This document shows positions 1 through 8,360 of a DNA stretch of 64,000 nt, piece after piece. Made by a program: the position numbers and the translations under genes. The stretch comes from CAG-238 sp934277695 (GTDB lineage: Bacteria; Bacillota; Clostridia; Peptostreptococcales; Anaerovoracaceae): positions 1 to 64,000 of the forward strand of contig CAKQVG010000005.1 of NCBI GenBank assembly GCA_934277695.1, in the 5' to 3' direction. Each line of letters starts with the position of its first letter. The first letter of the stretch is position 1. The notes under the pieces are model-generated. The model saw only the letters and a program-made list of their open reading frames with translations, was not told the origin of the DNA and made no database searches.

Positions 1-323
1 TCTGCTGTTAAAAGGCAGCGAGGCAGGCTTCCCAAAGTAGCTGTATTTCTAAAGTGTTGTTTTCCATGCAGGACACATCCTGCGTGCGGTGAAAACCGGT
101 CATTTGAAGAGCTGTCATGGCTCCGCGAGAAGGCTGAAGCAATGCGTTTGTGTAAAGGAGAGAATCCTCTGCGCATGAATAGATAAGTCAGAAGACCTAC
201 AAACCCCGAAACGATGAATTGACAACGTGCGGAAGTAACCGCATCCGCATACCTTTCCATTTCGCTTCGGAGCCAATCAAAACAAGACACAAGGGCGATG
301 GTTATTACAATCATCGTTTTTTT
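1..323 (+). ncRNA. Structured non-coding leader, cobalamin-riboswitch-like, class uncertain
   Basis: No convincing ORF is present. By eye the region holds a strong hairpin at about 66-87 (9-bp stem around GCAGGA/TCCTGC), a CGGT-GAAA-ACCG hairpin right after it (86-97), a GAGC/GGCTC hairpin near 109-124, and a longer stem ATGCG/GCGCAT enclosing AGGAG/CCTCT (about 141-176). The segment AAGTCAGAAGACCTAC (185-200) resembles the 3' conserved 'B12 box' of cobalamin riboswitches, and GGTGAAAACCGG resembles their central motif. The canonical CCCGC..CTGT core is not seen, so the class is uncertain. It ends in an intrinsic terminator, as an expression platform would. It may start upstream of the window. 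Confidence 0.4.
296..323 (+). terminator. Intrinsic terminator of the 5' leader
   Basis: An 8-bp stem CGATGGTT/AATCATCG (one G-T pair) with loop ATTAC is followed by seven T. It sits between the structured leader and the first gene, so it could be a regulated attenuator or the end of a stand-alone RNA. Confidence 0.8.
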
Positions 324-418
324 ATGCAAAAAATTCTTTTCATCCTTACCGGGCGGTGCTGACAGGTGACGCCGCCCGCAGGAGCAAAAGACAACATAGA
401 TATAAGAGGAATACCAAG

Positions 419-781
419 ATGAACCAAAGAGAACTCAAAGAACGCATAAAGAATGACCCGGCTCTGACGGGGGAAGAAAAGGTGCGAAGACTGAACAAAC
501 TCCGGGAATCTTATAAAGCGATGACAGACGAAGAACTCCTGCAGCTTGTCCGTGACTTCACTGAGGAAAACGGAAGAGAACCCATGCAGGCAGATGTACT
601 GTATGACAGGGAACTGAAAGCACGCTTCGGCCCGTGGAACCGCATGCTGGAGCGTGCGGGCACAAGACCTGTCGCACAGTCATACCTCGACAAACAGCAA
701 AGGCGAAGAGAAAAGCGGGCGCGGCACAAAGAGTACCGCAGACAGATTCGGGAACAGCAGGGGATAAAAGCAGAAAACTAA
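419..781 (+). CDS. Small basic protein with one homing-endonuclease-associated (HNH) repeat
   Basis: This is a 120-residue protein of unknown role. The ATG at 419 is chosen because AGAGGAA lies 9 bases upstream; an in-frame GTG at 356 would add 21 unlikely residues and has no good ribosome site. Residues about 36-83 (start EELLQLVRDFTEENG, end FGPWNRMLERAG) match the HNH-associated repeat, a small helical DNA-binding repeat that usually ends in FGxWxxALxxAG. No HNH nuclease motif is present, so it is probably not a nuclease by itself. The C-terminal 35 residues are strongly Arg/Lys-rich and likely bind nucleic acid. It stands alone between the leader RNA terminator and the large surface-protein gene. 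Family match is moderate; function is not known. Confidence 0.7.
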   Translation: MNQRELKERIKNDPALTGEEKVRRLNKLRESYKAMTDEELLQLVRDFTEENGREPMQADVLYDRELKARFGPWNRMLERAGTRPVAQSYLDKQQRRREKRARHKEYRRQIREQQGIKAEN

Positions 782-901
782 GATGAAAAACGTTCACACA
801 GCATAGACGACTTACAATACAAAAACAGAATGTAAGAAGTCAATGCTTTGATGATATGGCGAGCAGTCGTCGAGAACCCAAACATTTTACAGGAGGTAAA
901 A

Positions 902-3900
902 ATGAATAAAAATAAGAGAGAAGGGAGAGATAAAATGAAAAAAATCTTTTCGCTGTTTTTGGCATTTTCGTTGATTATAACAAGTCTTCTTGTAAATCCA
1001 AATGTCATTAACTATGTATACGCTGACGAGAAACCGACCTTGCTCACGGCGGATTTTTCAACAGGAAACCAAAATAAAATTCCATACGGGGTTACGGTTA
1101 CACCGGAATTTAGCCCGCAAGTGACAGAGTATACTGTCACCATCAATCCCCCGCTGCGATCGGCAGCCTTGGGTGGCATTTCACTCACCTTGAAAGCAGC
1201 AGAAAATTGTATAATTAAAGAGGTAAAACAGCGAGAAAATTCACTGAATGTGAAAAATGGTAAATGCACCATTAAAGGATTAAGTGCTAAAAGTGCAGAC
1301 TATGAGGACAATAAGGTTTTTGTAACAGTAGCCAGCGATTCGGATGAAACCAATACGAACACCTACGAATTTTCTATTAAGCTGAAAGAGGATAATCAGC
1401 TGGTAGGACTCCAATATTATACAACAGATTCGCGAAAAAATACTACACTATTGAATCCGATGAACTGCACGGAAGACGCTAGAAAACGTCGAGAGTATAC
1501 CGACGAGAAGGCAATCAATTTACCGGAAGAGAATAACAAAATAAGCTTTATATTCTGCACTTGCGATGATGCTGTGACTGTCAAATTAAACGATCAAGAA
1601 TGCAAAAATGAAAACAAAGGATACGAAAAAAATCCAAGTGCCCCTTATGCGCGCAAATACACATTTAAAGATTTACCGCTGAAATACGGTGAAAACACAT
1701 TCAGCCTTGTGACACACAGACAATCAGACCAAGACAACCAAAAGGACGAAACCTATACAATTGTTGTAAATCGTGCGAAACCGTTATTACAATTTGAATC
1801 ATTAGAAATTGAAAATGGTCTCATTGTCAGGAACTCACTGGTAAATGAGGGAAACTCCGTTACATTAGATGCGTTTACCAAGGCAGCAGAAGGCTCTGAT
1901 AAGACATTTAAGCTTACTGCAAAGGCAGAAAGCGGATATATTGTAACCTATGATGTCCCGGCGACAAAAGATTCAAATGCTTATGAAGGCAAGGTAATTG
2001 ATGAGGAGCACCCGTTAATCTTACAACGACCGACTTACGAGAGGAATGGTCAAAAAGATTATTACGGAAGACTGAGAATGGCCCCGACAATTGCAAAAAT
2101 ATTTGTAAGCGATGCAACAAAAGAAGACAGATACACCGAATATAACATTCGTGTATATCCAAGAATGCCGGATGGTGCGTCAAGGGTTAAAGAAGCTTTG
2201 CCGGGACCGGGACAGTTCGTTAATGGCTATTGGGGCGGCGGAATTGTTCCTGATAATACCTTAGGAGCTGATATTAACACGGATAATTTGTATAACATAA
2301 CTACATTGGGATCATTTGGCGGATACGTTGTCTATGAATTTGATGAAGCAATCAAAAACGATCCGATGAACAAATATGGGGTTGATTTTGTTGTTTACGG
2401 AAATTCTTTTGGAAAAAATGCCGCGGAACCTGCAGCAATCAGCGTGTCTAAAGATGGAGAGACATGGTACAACCTTGCAGGATCAGAATACTACGAACTC
2501 ACAACAGATTGGAACTATTGGGTTACATATAAACGCGATGCCAAAGAAAGCGGTGCATCAACCAGAATGACAAGCTTTACGTCAAAGGACGGTGCCGAAA
2601 ATCGGCTTGATTTCAGAACAGATATGTACTATCCGCTCAATGCTACACACAAAGAACTCAGCGGAAAAGAGCTGGGTGAAGCATACACCTTAACCGGAGT
2701 ATGTACATATAGCGGAATTGGAAAGAGGCCCGAACACGCATTTGGGTATGCAGATGTTTCCGAAAACGGAGATGTAAATCCTACGGCTATCTCAGTAAAA
2801 AACCCATATGTTGAAGGTGCACAGTATATGGACATTTCATGGGCTGTTGACGATAAGGGGATGCCCGTAGAACTTGACGAAGTAAAATATGTAAAGGCAA
2901 CCAATTGTATGATATATACGACAATTGCCTTTGGTGAAGTATCTCCTGAGATTGGAGGTATTAGTAAGGTAAACGCAAGCAAAAAGAAAGAAGCTGTTGG
3001 GGTAACCGAACAGCCTAGCTCAATTAAAATCAATGATATAGAGTATTCAACCGTAAATTTCTCGCAGACATCAAATAAAATCGGAAACTTCTATGAAATT
3101 GCATTAAACGATGATTCGATTAAAAGCTTGAATGTCAGTGTTGCAGGCAAGAATAAAACAGATAATATTTGGATAAACAATACAAAATTTACCGGCACCG
3201 CTACGAGAAAAGTATTGCTGGACGAAAATGGAGCAAGAACGCTGCGTATTATTGTTCAGAATGGCGAAAAAGAACCTAGCATATATGTATTTTCCGTAAC
3301 CGGTGGCGGAAACCCGGCAGATAATGTTGATATCAACAATATAGTAATTACACCGGGCGATCGCGTTGTTGAAGGCAACGAAATTGCAAACAATAATTTT
3401 GTATACGAAGTCGAAAACAATGTGGAAAAGGTTGCGTTCAAAGCAGAAGCACTAAATCCAAACGCAACAGTGCTTTTGATTTCAGAGGAAGATGCAATTG
3501 GAGAAGAACTGTCCGAGGACAGCCCTAGCCAAGCAAAGACCTTAAAAATTGGAGATAATTCCTTTACTTTTAAAGTAATCTCTGCTGACAAAACGAAAAC
3601 GCAGGAATATGTAATTACTATTAAGCGGAAACAAGAAAATGCAAGTACAGATTCAATAAAAGTATCTTTCACATGGACAGGTGATAAATTGCATGGGGAG
3701 GATGGAAAAGGAAATCCAAACCCGGGACATGAGGTACAGACATGGATTCCGACAACGACACTTACCGTTCCGAAGGGATCAACAGTAAAATATGTAACAG
3801 ATATGATGTTATATAATTCGGGAATTGATTTTCAAACAGACAAAGGTACTTACATCTCACAGGTCATGCATCCAACAGAAAAAGAGTGGCTCGGAGAGTT

Positions 3901-4861
3901 CACCAATGGAAACAATAGCGGATGGATGTACCGTTTGAATGGACTAATCGCAGATGAAGGTTATGCAACTCGAGTATTGAAAAATGGAGATACCATTCTC
4001 TGGTTCTATACGGATGATTACAAAAAGGAAACCGGATATGAGAGCGGCTGGGGTGATGATATAAGTGGCGGCGGAACTGTCGAAGAAGTCAAGGATGTCA
4101 CCACCGACACCAAGACAGGCACGACGACTGCACCAACCGATGTCAAGGTAAGCGAAAAGACAAACGCAGACGGCACTAAGACGAAGGTTGCGGATGTTAA
4201 GGTTTCTGCTGAGAATCAGAAAGAAATTTTGAAACAGGCAACGGCAGGCAAGTCAAACGAAATCATCTTGGTTGTTCCGAGCAAGGAAGTCGGCGATGCG
4301 GCAAAGGCAGATGTAACGCTCGATAAGAGCTTCATCGACTCCATCGTAAAAGACACCGATGCGAAGCTCACAATCAAGACTCCGTTCGGCGATAAGACTT
4401 ACACGCAGGAAGAGCTGAAAGCGATGTCCGACGCGGCAACAGGCTCTACCGTAACCGTTGCAATCGAAAAGGCAGCAGAGCCGACAGACGATGCCGCAGC
4501 AAACATCGCAAAGGCGAAGTCCATCGTAAAAAATATGAAGTTCGTAGCACGCTCGAGCAAGACAGCGAAGAAGAACATCAAAGCAGTTCTCAAGAGCGAC
4601 GCGAAGGTAAACGCTTCCATCAAGGAACTCAAAGACCTTGGCTTCACCGTGAAGTATCGCTTCTATCGCTCAACGAAGAAGTCCGCTTCTTACAAGTCGG
4701 CGATAACGAAGAAAGTCGCTTCTTACACAAACACAAGCGGTAAGAAGGGCACGAAGTACTTCTACAAAGTTCAGGTAAGAGCTTACGACGAAAACGGCAA
4801 GCTCGTTGCAAAGACAGCACTCAAGCAGTGTAAGTACGCAAGCAGAACATGGAGTAAGTAA
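902..4861 (+). CDS. Large secreted surface protein: cadherin-like modules, DUF4430 (transcobalamin-like) and Fn3-like C-terminus
   Basis: A 1319-residue exported protein. The start at 902 follows AGGAGG; an ATG at 935 (MKKIFSLF) with GGGAGA upstream is an alternative. A signal peptide runs to about residue 42, ending VYADE. Cadherin-like beta-sandwich repeats are seen at about 45-160 and 720-900. A central block (about 435-665, with GYWGGGIVP and VYGNSFGKNAAEP) is typical of clostridial surface proteins. DUF4430 spans about 919-1047 (PKGSTVKYVTDMM, NNSGWMYRLNG); this family shares the fold of the transcobalamin C-terminal domain. Then follow a Thr-rich linker and a Lys-rich Fn3-like end (about 1240-1319) with KYFYKVQVRAY. 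No LPXTG motif is present. The part after about 4080 looks richer in GC than the rest. Ligand unknown; cobalamin or another small molecule is inference. Confidence 0.85.
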   Translation: MNKNKREGRDKMKKIFSLFLAFSLIITSLLVNPNVINYVYADEKPTLLTADFSTGNQNKIPYGVTVTPEFSPQVTEYTVTINPPLRSAALGGISLTLKAAENCIIKEVKQRENSLNVKNGKCTIKGLSAKSADYEDNKVFVTVASDSDETNTNTYEFSIKLKEDNQLVGLQYYTTDSRKNTTLLNPMNCTEDARKRREYTDEKAINLPEENNKISFIFCTCDDAVTVKLNDQECKNENKGYEKNPSAPYARKYTFKDLPLKYGENTFSLVTHRQSDQDNQKDETYTIVVNRAKPLLQFESLEIENGLIVRNSLVNEGNSVTLDAFTKAAEGSDKTFKLTAKAESGYIVTYDVPATKDSNAYEGKVIDEEHPLILQRPTYERNGQKDYYGRLRMAPTIAKIFVSDATKEDRYTEYNIRVYPRMPDGASRVKEALPGPGQFVNGYWGGGIVPDNTLGADINTDNLYNITTLGSFGGYVVYEFDEAIKNDPMNKYGVDFVVYGNSFGKNAAEPAAISVSKDGETWYNLAGSEYYELTTDWNYWVTYKRDAKESGASTRMTSFTSKDGAENRLDFRTDMYYPLNATHKELSGKELGEAYTLTGVCTYSGIGKRPEHAFGYADVSENGDVNPTAISVKNPYVEGAQYMDISWAVDDKGMPVELDEVKYVKATNCMIYTTIAFGEVSPEIGGISKVNASKKKEAVGVTEQPSSIKINDIEYSTVNFSQTSNKIGNFYEIALNDDSIKSLNVSVAGKNKTDNIWINNTKFTGTATRKVLLDENGARTLRIIVQNGEKEPSIYVFSVTGGGNPADNVDINNIVITPGDRVVEGNEIANNNFVYEVENNVEKVAFKAEALNPNATVLLISEEDAIGEELSEDSPSQAKTLKIGDNSFTFKVISADKTKTQEYVITIKRKQENASTDSIKVSFTWTGDKLHGEDGKGNPNPGHEVQTWIPTTTLTVPKGSTVKYVTDMMLYNSGIDFQTDKGTYISQVMHPTEKEWLGEFTNGNNSGWMYRLNGLIADEGYATRVLKNGDTILWFYTDDYKKETGYESGWGDDISGGGTVEEVKDVTTDTKTGTTTAPTDVKVSEKTNADGTKTKVADVKVSAENQKEILKQATAGKSNEIILVVPSKEVGDAAKADVTLDKSFIDSIVKDTDAKLTIKTPFGDKTYTQEELKAMSDAATGSTVTVAIEKAAEPTDDAAANIAKAKSIVKNMKFVARSSKTAKKNIKAVLKSDAKVNASIKELKDLGFTVKYRFYRSTKKSASYKSAITKKVASYTNTSGKKGTKYFYKVQVRAYDENGKLVAKTALKQCKYASRTWSK

Positions 4862-4958
4862 CGAATCTTCCGATTTCTATGCGGCTTTGCCGCGAACGCC
4901 GTTGGCGCAAGGATGATTCGATATAATTTCCTCGGCTATGCTCGGAAATTATAAACAC
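4862..4958 (+). repeat. Hairpin-rich block after the DUF4430 gene
   Basis: Directly after the stop codon an outer stem CGAATC/GATTCG (about 4862-4867 and 4915-4920) encloses two small hairpins, GCGGC-TTT-GCCGC (4881-4893) and CGCC-GTT-GGCG, giving a cruciform-like fold. It is followed by a perfect 9-bp hairpin ATAATTTCC/GGAAATTAT (4923-4952). Such blocks can be dispersed palindromic repeats or mRNA 3' structures. Only one copy is seen in this window, so repeat status is unproven. Confidence 0.55.
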
Positions 4959-4999
4959 GCGAAGGCTCGGCGAATTTATGCCGGGCTTTCGCATTTTTT
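4959..4999 (+). terminator. Intrinsic terminator downstream of the surface-protein gene
   Basis: A 13-bp stem GCGAAGGCTCGGC/GCCGGGCTTTCGC (two G-T pairs) with loop GAATTTAT is followed by ATTTTTT. It closes the transcript of the large surface protein just ahead of the thyA promoter. Confidence 0.9.
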
Positions 5000-5000
5000 G

Positions 5001-5029
5001 TTGTTTCTCGGACGAAAATCAAGTATACT
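5001..5029 (+). promoter_or_regulatory. Promoter for thyA-folA-rlmB-sigH
   Basis: TTGTTT (5001-5006), a 17-base spacer and TATACT (5024-5029) fit a housekeeping sigma-A promoter. It lies just after a terminator and 40 bases ahead of the thyA start. Confidence 0.7.
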
Positions 5030-5068
5030 ATAAGGAAAGCATAAGTGGGCAGAAAAAGGAGGACAGGC

Positions 5069-5899
5069 ATGAGCAAAGCGGACAAACTATTTGTAAATAT
5101 GTGCGAAAAGATTTTGACGGAAGGATTTTCGACAGAAGGTGAGACTGTGCGTGCCCGTTGGGAAGACGGTTCTCCTGCGTATACGATCAAGACATTCGGA
5201 GTTGTGAACAGGTACGACCTTTCCGAGGAGTTTCCGGCGCTGACGCTCAGACCTACGGCAATCAAATCCGCGACGGACGAAATCCTTTGGATTTGGCAGA
5301 GAAAGTCCAATAATATACACGATTTAAAACCGCATATCTGGGATGAATGGGCGGACGAAGACGGCTCCATCGGCAAGGCGTACGGCTACCAGATGGCGAA
5401 GAAATATAAATTCGCTCAGGGAGAGATGGATCAGGTGGACAATGTGCTTTGGCAGCTCAAGAATCAGCCGCAGTCAAGGCGTATTATGACGAACATCTAT
5501 AATTTTGAGGATTTGTCCGAGATGAATCTGGAGCCTTGCGCTTACAGCATGACTTTCAATGTGACGGGCAATAAACTGAATGCAATTTTGAATCAGCGTT
5601 CGCAGGATATTTTGGCGGCAAACAACTGGAATGTCGTTCAGTATTCCATCCTGCTGATGATGTTCGCGCAGGCCAGCGGGCTTATGCCGGGGCAGCTTGT
5701 GCATGTAATTTCGGATGCGCATATCTATAATAAGCATGTGCCGGTAATTGAAGAACTCATTAAGAGGCCGCAGTATCCGGCACCGAAGGTGAAGCTGAAC
5801 CCTGAAGTCAAGGATTTTTATGATTTCACGACAGCGGACATAATTGTAGAAGATTATCAGACAAATCCGCAGATTTTGAATATTCCAATCGCAATTTAG
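5069..5899 (+). CDS. thyA: Thymidylate synthase
   Basis: 276 residues. It methylates dUMP to dTMP with methylene-tetrahydrofolate, yielding dihydrofolate, in the cytosol. ATG 5069 is chosen because AAAAAGGAGG lies just upstream; the GTG at 5045 has no ribosome site. The catalytic Cys is about residue 157 in EPCAYSMTFNV, and the RSQDILAANNWN motif is the dUMP phosphate/Asn site. The usual PCH is PCA here, as in a divergent ThyA subgroup. The next gene, 17 bases on, is dihydrofolate reductase, which recycles its product; pairing supports the call. Expected to be co-transcribed with folA, rlmB and sigH. Confidence 0.95.
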   Translation: MSKADKLFVNMCEKILTEGFSTEGETVRARWEDGSPAYTIKTFGVVNRYDLSEEFPALTLRPTAIKSATDEILWIWQRKSNNIHDLKPHIWDEWADEDGSIGKAYGYQMAKKYKFAQGEMDQVDNVLWQLKNQPQSRRIMTNIYNFEDLSEMNLEPCAYSMTFNVTGNKLNAILNQRSQDILAANNWNVVQYSILLMMFAQASGLMPGQLVHVISDAHIYNKHVPVIEELIKRPQYPAPKVKLNPEVKDFYDFTTADIIVEDYQTNPQILNIPIAI

Positions 5900-5916
5900 C
5901 AGAGAAAGGAAACGAA

Positions 5917-6405
5917 ATGAACTTAATCGCAGCCGCAGACCAAAACTGGGGAATCGGAAAAGACGGAGGACTTCTCGTCCACCTTCCGGGAGACCTCAGA
6001 TATTTCAAAGAAAAAACAAAAGGCAAAGTTGTCGTTATGGGCAGAGCGACGCTCGAAAGCCTGCCCGGAGGCAGACCGCTGCCGGAAAGAACCAATATCG
6101 TGCTGACGAGCGATACAAGCTTCGGGAAAGAGGGGTGTATCATCGTTCACAGCATGGAGGAACTGATGGCCGAATGTGCGAAATATGCACCGGATGATGT
6201 GATGATAATCGGCGGTGAGCAGGTCTACATGCAGCTCATAAGGCAGTGCGACAGAATCTTTATCACTAAGATTTTTGAGACATTTGACGCGGACAAGCAT
6301 ATTATGAATGTCGATAGGATGAAGCATTTTGAACCGGTTTGGGAGAGCGATGTGATGGAAGAAAACGGCATACAGTATCAGTTTGTCGAATACAGGAGAA
6401 AATAA
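5917..6405 (+). CDS. folA: Dihydrofolate reductase
   Basis: 162 residues, normal length for a chromosomal DHFR. It reduces dihydrofolate to tetrahydrofolate with NADPH. Seen in sequence: N-terminal IAAADQNWGIGKDGGL, the acidic folate-binding Asp in HLPGDLRYFKE (about residue 26), the NADPH-site VVMGRATLESLPG, and the conserved IIGGEQVY segment. AGAAAGGAAACG precedes the ATG. It directly follows thyA, forming the thymidylate cycle pair. The stop codon shares one base with the rlmB start (TAATG), so translation is probably coupled. Confidence 0.95.
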   Translation: MNLIAAADQNWGIGKDGGLLVHLPGDLRYFKEKTKGKVVVMGRATLESLPGGRPLPERTNIVLTSDTSFGKEGCIIVHSMEELMAECAKYAPDDVMIIGGEQVYMQLIRQCDRIFITKIFETFDADKHIMNVDRMKHFEPVWESDVMEENGIQYQFVEYRRK

Positions 6406-7280
6406 TGGCGAAGGTAAAGAACAAGAGAGAAAACCACGTGACAAAGCGCGGCACATACGGCTACGGTTACGGACCGAAGAATGCGGCTCCGTCGAAAAAA
6501 AGCGTACCGGACAGACCGGCTCCGAAGAGAGAGAATTTTGCCGCAGAAAGAAACGAAAACCTTATCGTGGGCAGAAATCCGGTCACAGAGGCCCTGAAAA
6601 GCGGCAGAGAGATAGATAAACTCGTCGTAAGCAGTACCGAGGGTTCCATGATAAAAATACTGGCTATGGCGAAGGAAAAGGGCATTCCGGTGATGAAAGT
6701 CGAGAAGGCAGCAATGGACCGAATTGCGCCGGGTCAGGCACATCAGGGCGTTGCGGCTTATACCAGCCCGTATGAATATTCGGAAATGGAAGACATTTTT
6801 GCGCGGGCGAAGGCAGCCGGTGAAGAGCCTTTCATAATCATACTTGACAACTTGGAAGATCCGCATAATCTGGGGGCTGTTATGCGAACCGCCGAGTGCG
6901 TAGGCGCACACGGGGTTATCATTCCGAAGCGCAGAGCCTGCGGGCTTACGGAAACCGTTGCAAAGGCTTCGGCAGGGGCGATTGAATACATGCCTTGCGT
7001 AAAGGTGACGAATATCGCGCAGACGATTGATGAACTCAAAGAACGCGGAATCTGGGTAGCCGCATGTGACATGGGCGGACAGGAATATTATAAGGCTGAC
7101 CTGAAAGGTGCGATTGCTGTTGTAATCGGAAGCGAAGGCTTCGGCATCAGCAAACTTGTCCGCGAAAAATGCGATTTTGTGGTTTCCATGCCTATGGTTG
7201 GAAAGATAACATCACTGAACGCGTCGAATGCTGCCGCGGTAATTATGTATGAGGTTAGGAAACAAAGAGATGGACAATAG
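6405..7280 (+). CDS. rlmB: 23S rRNA 2'-O-methyltransferase RlmB (SpoU/TrmH family)
   Basis: 291 residues. The family methylates the ribose of a conserved 23S rRNA guanosine (G2251 in E. coli). Start ATG 6405 overlaps the folA stop, with AGGAGA upstream. The first 50 residues are a Lys/Arg-rich tail, then a substrate-binding domain (GRNPVTEALKSGREIDK) and the knotted SPOUT domain with LDNLEDPHNLGAVMRTAE, VIGSEGFGISKLV and PMVGKITSLNASNAAA, the three family motifs. The 3' end overlaps the start of sigH by 11 bases. This rlmB-sigH order is common in Clostridia and Bacilli. Confidence 0.92.
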   Translation: MAKVKNKRENHVTKRGTYGYGYGPKNAAPSKKSVPDRPAPKRENFAAERNENLIVGRNPVTEALKSGREIDKLVVSSTEGSMIKILAMAKEKGIPVMKVEKAAMDRIAPGQAHQGVAAYTSPYEYSEMEDIFARAKAAGEEPFIIILDNLEDPHNLGAVMRTAECVGAHGVIIPKRRACGLTETVAKASAGAIEYMPCVKVTNIAQTIDELKERGIWVAACDMGGQEYYKADLKGAIAVVIGSEGFGISKLVREKCDFVVSMPMVGKITSLNASNAAAVIMYEVRKQRDGQ

Positions 7281-7884
7281 TGCAGTGCATATCCTCACCG
7301 ACGAGCAGCTTGTAAAGATGGCGCAAGAAGGAAGCGAGACGGCAGAGGAGATTTTAATTGAAAAATACAAGAGCCTGGCAAAGGGTAAAGCAAAGATTTA
7401 CTTCATTGTCGGAGCGGAGGCTGAGGATGTTGTTCAGGAAGGCATGATCGGACTCTTCAAGGCAATCCGCAATTACGACCCGGAACGCGAGGCCTCATTT
7501 AAGACCTATGCAGACACTTGCATAAACAGCCAAATCATCACTGCAATCAAGAACGCCAACCGGAAAAAGCACCAGCCGCTGAATGAGTCTTTGTCCCTCA
7601 GCAAGACCGTCATTGACGGCGACTGGGAAACGACGATGGAGAATCTTCTCCGTGACAGCGAAGAGAACAATCCGGAGGCGCTCACATTGATAAAAGAGGT
7701 CGTGGATTGCCTGAAAGCACAGGACAGCGGGATTTTCAGCGAGTTCGAGTGGAAGGTATGGAGCGAGAAATTAAAAGGCCGTCCATACACCGAGATAGCG
7801 AGTCTGCTTAACAAATCACCGAAATCCATAGACAACGCGCTGCAGCGAATAAAGAAAAAAGTCCTTTTGTACATGCAGGAGTAA
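7270..7884 (+). CDS. sigH: RNA polymerase sigma-H factor (Spo0H type)
   Basis: 204 residues, close to the usual size of about 215. ATG 7270 is preferred to the ATG at 7249 because it removes an in-frame tail and has AGGAAAC upstream. Region 2 is clear (AEDVVQEGMIGLFKAIRNYDPE then ASFKTYADTCI), and region 4 ends in PYTEIASLLNKSPKSIDNALQR, a helix-turn-helix. SigH drives early stationary-phase and sporulation genes; position between rlmB and the tuf/rpmG/secE area is the conserved one. It argues that this organism, or its recent ancestor, forms spores. Confidence 0.9.
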   Translation: MDNSAVHILTDEQLVKMAQEGSETAEEILIEKYKSLAKGKAKIYFIVGAEAEDVVQEGMIGLFKAIRNYDPEREASFKTYADTCINSQIITAIKNANRKKHQPLNESLSLSKTVIDGDWETTMENLLRDSEENNPEALTLIKEVVDCLKAQDSGIFSEFEWKVWSEKLKGRPYTEIASLLNKSPKSIDNALQRIKKKVLLYMQE

Positions 7885-7919
7885 AAACACAAAAATTTGA
7901 GATACACGGGAGGAAAAGA

Positions 7920-8213
7920 ATGATAAACAGTAAACAGAGAAGTTATCTGCGGTCAATGGCGCACGACCTTGACCCGGTGGCATATATAGGAAAGTTTGGG
8001 CTTACCGACAATGTGATAAAGCAGATTGATGTCTGCCTTGAGGCGAGGGAGCTGGTAAAGATCAAACTGCAGGAAGGATGTGACCTGAAAGCCAAGGATG
8101 TGGCAAACGATGTTGCCGAAACACTCGGTGCGGAATTTGTTCAGGCAATCGGCCACAAGTTTACGCTTTACAGAGAATCCAGGGAAAACAAACAAATTGT
8201 GCTTCCGCGCTAG
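7920..8213 (+). CDS. yhbY: YhbY-family (CRM domain) RNA-binding protein
   Basis: 97 residues covering one CRM domain: N-terminal SKQRSYLRSMAHDLDPV, then a KFGLTD segment in place of the usual GKxGLT, and the ELVKIKL strand. Family members associate with pre-50S ribosomal particles and help assembly. GGGAGGAAAAGA precedes the ATG. It lies 35 bases after sigH and before a tRNA gene. The catalytic role is none; it is an RNA-binding accessory factor. Gene symbol is by family only. Confidence 0.85.
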   Translation: MINSKQRSYLRSMAHDLDPVAYIGKFGLTDNVIKQIDVCLEARELVKIKLQEGCDLKAKDVANDVAETLGAEFVQAIGHKFTLYRESRENKQIVLPR

Positions 8214-8231
8214 AAAAGCATGCAAAAATGC

Positions 8232-8261
8232 TTTACAAAGATAATAGAACTGTGCTATAAT
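8232..8261 (+). promoter_or_regulatory. Promoter of tRNA-Thr
   Basis: TTTACA (8232-8237), an 18-base spacer and TATAAT (8256-8261) lie 17 bases ahead of the mature tRNA 5' end. A 7-bp hairpin AAAGCAT/ATGCTTT (8215-8234) overlaps the -35 box and may help end the yhbY transcript. Confidence 0.8.
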
Positions 8262-8278
8262 AACTAAGCAAAAAATAT

Positions 8279-8355
8279 GCTGTTGTAGCTCAGTAGGTAG
8301 AGCACTTCCTTGGTAAGGAAGAGGTTCGGCAGTTCGAGCCTGCTCAACAGCTCCA
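8279..8355 (+). tRNA. tRNA-Thr (anticodon GGT)
   Basis: Acceptor stem GCTGTTG/CAACAGC closes, with discriminator T and CCA encoded (8353-8355). The D arm is AGCTCAGTAGGTAGAGC. The anticodon stem CTTCC/GGAAG encloses loop TTGGTAA, giving anticodon GGT. The T arm carries GTTCGAGCC. It has its own promoter and a following terminator and sits just before tuf, a common arrangement in Clostridia. Confidence 0.97.
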
Positions 8356-8360
8356 TTAGG

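Noticed and set aside
5826..6456. Minus-strand ORFs across folA
   Set aside because: They are shadows of folA and rlmB, with no ribosome site or known domain.
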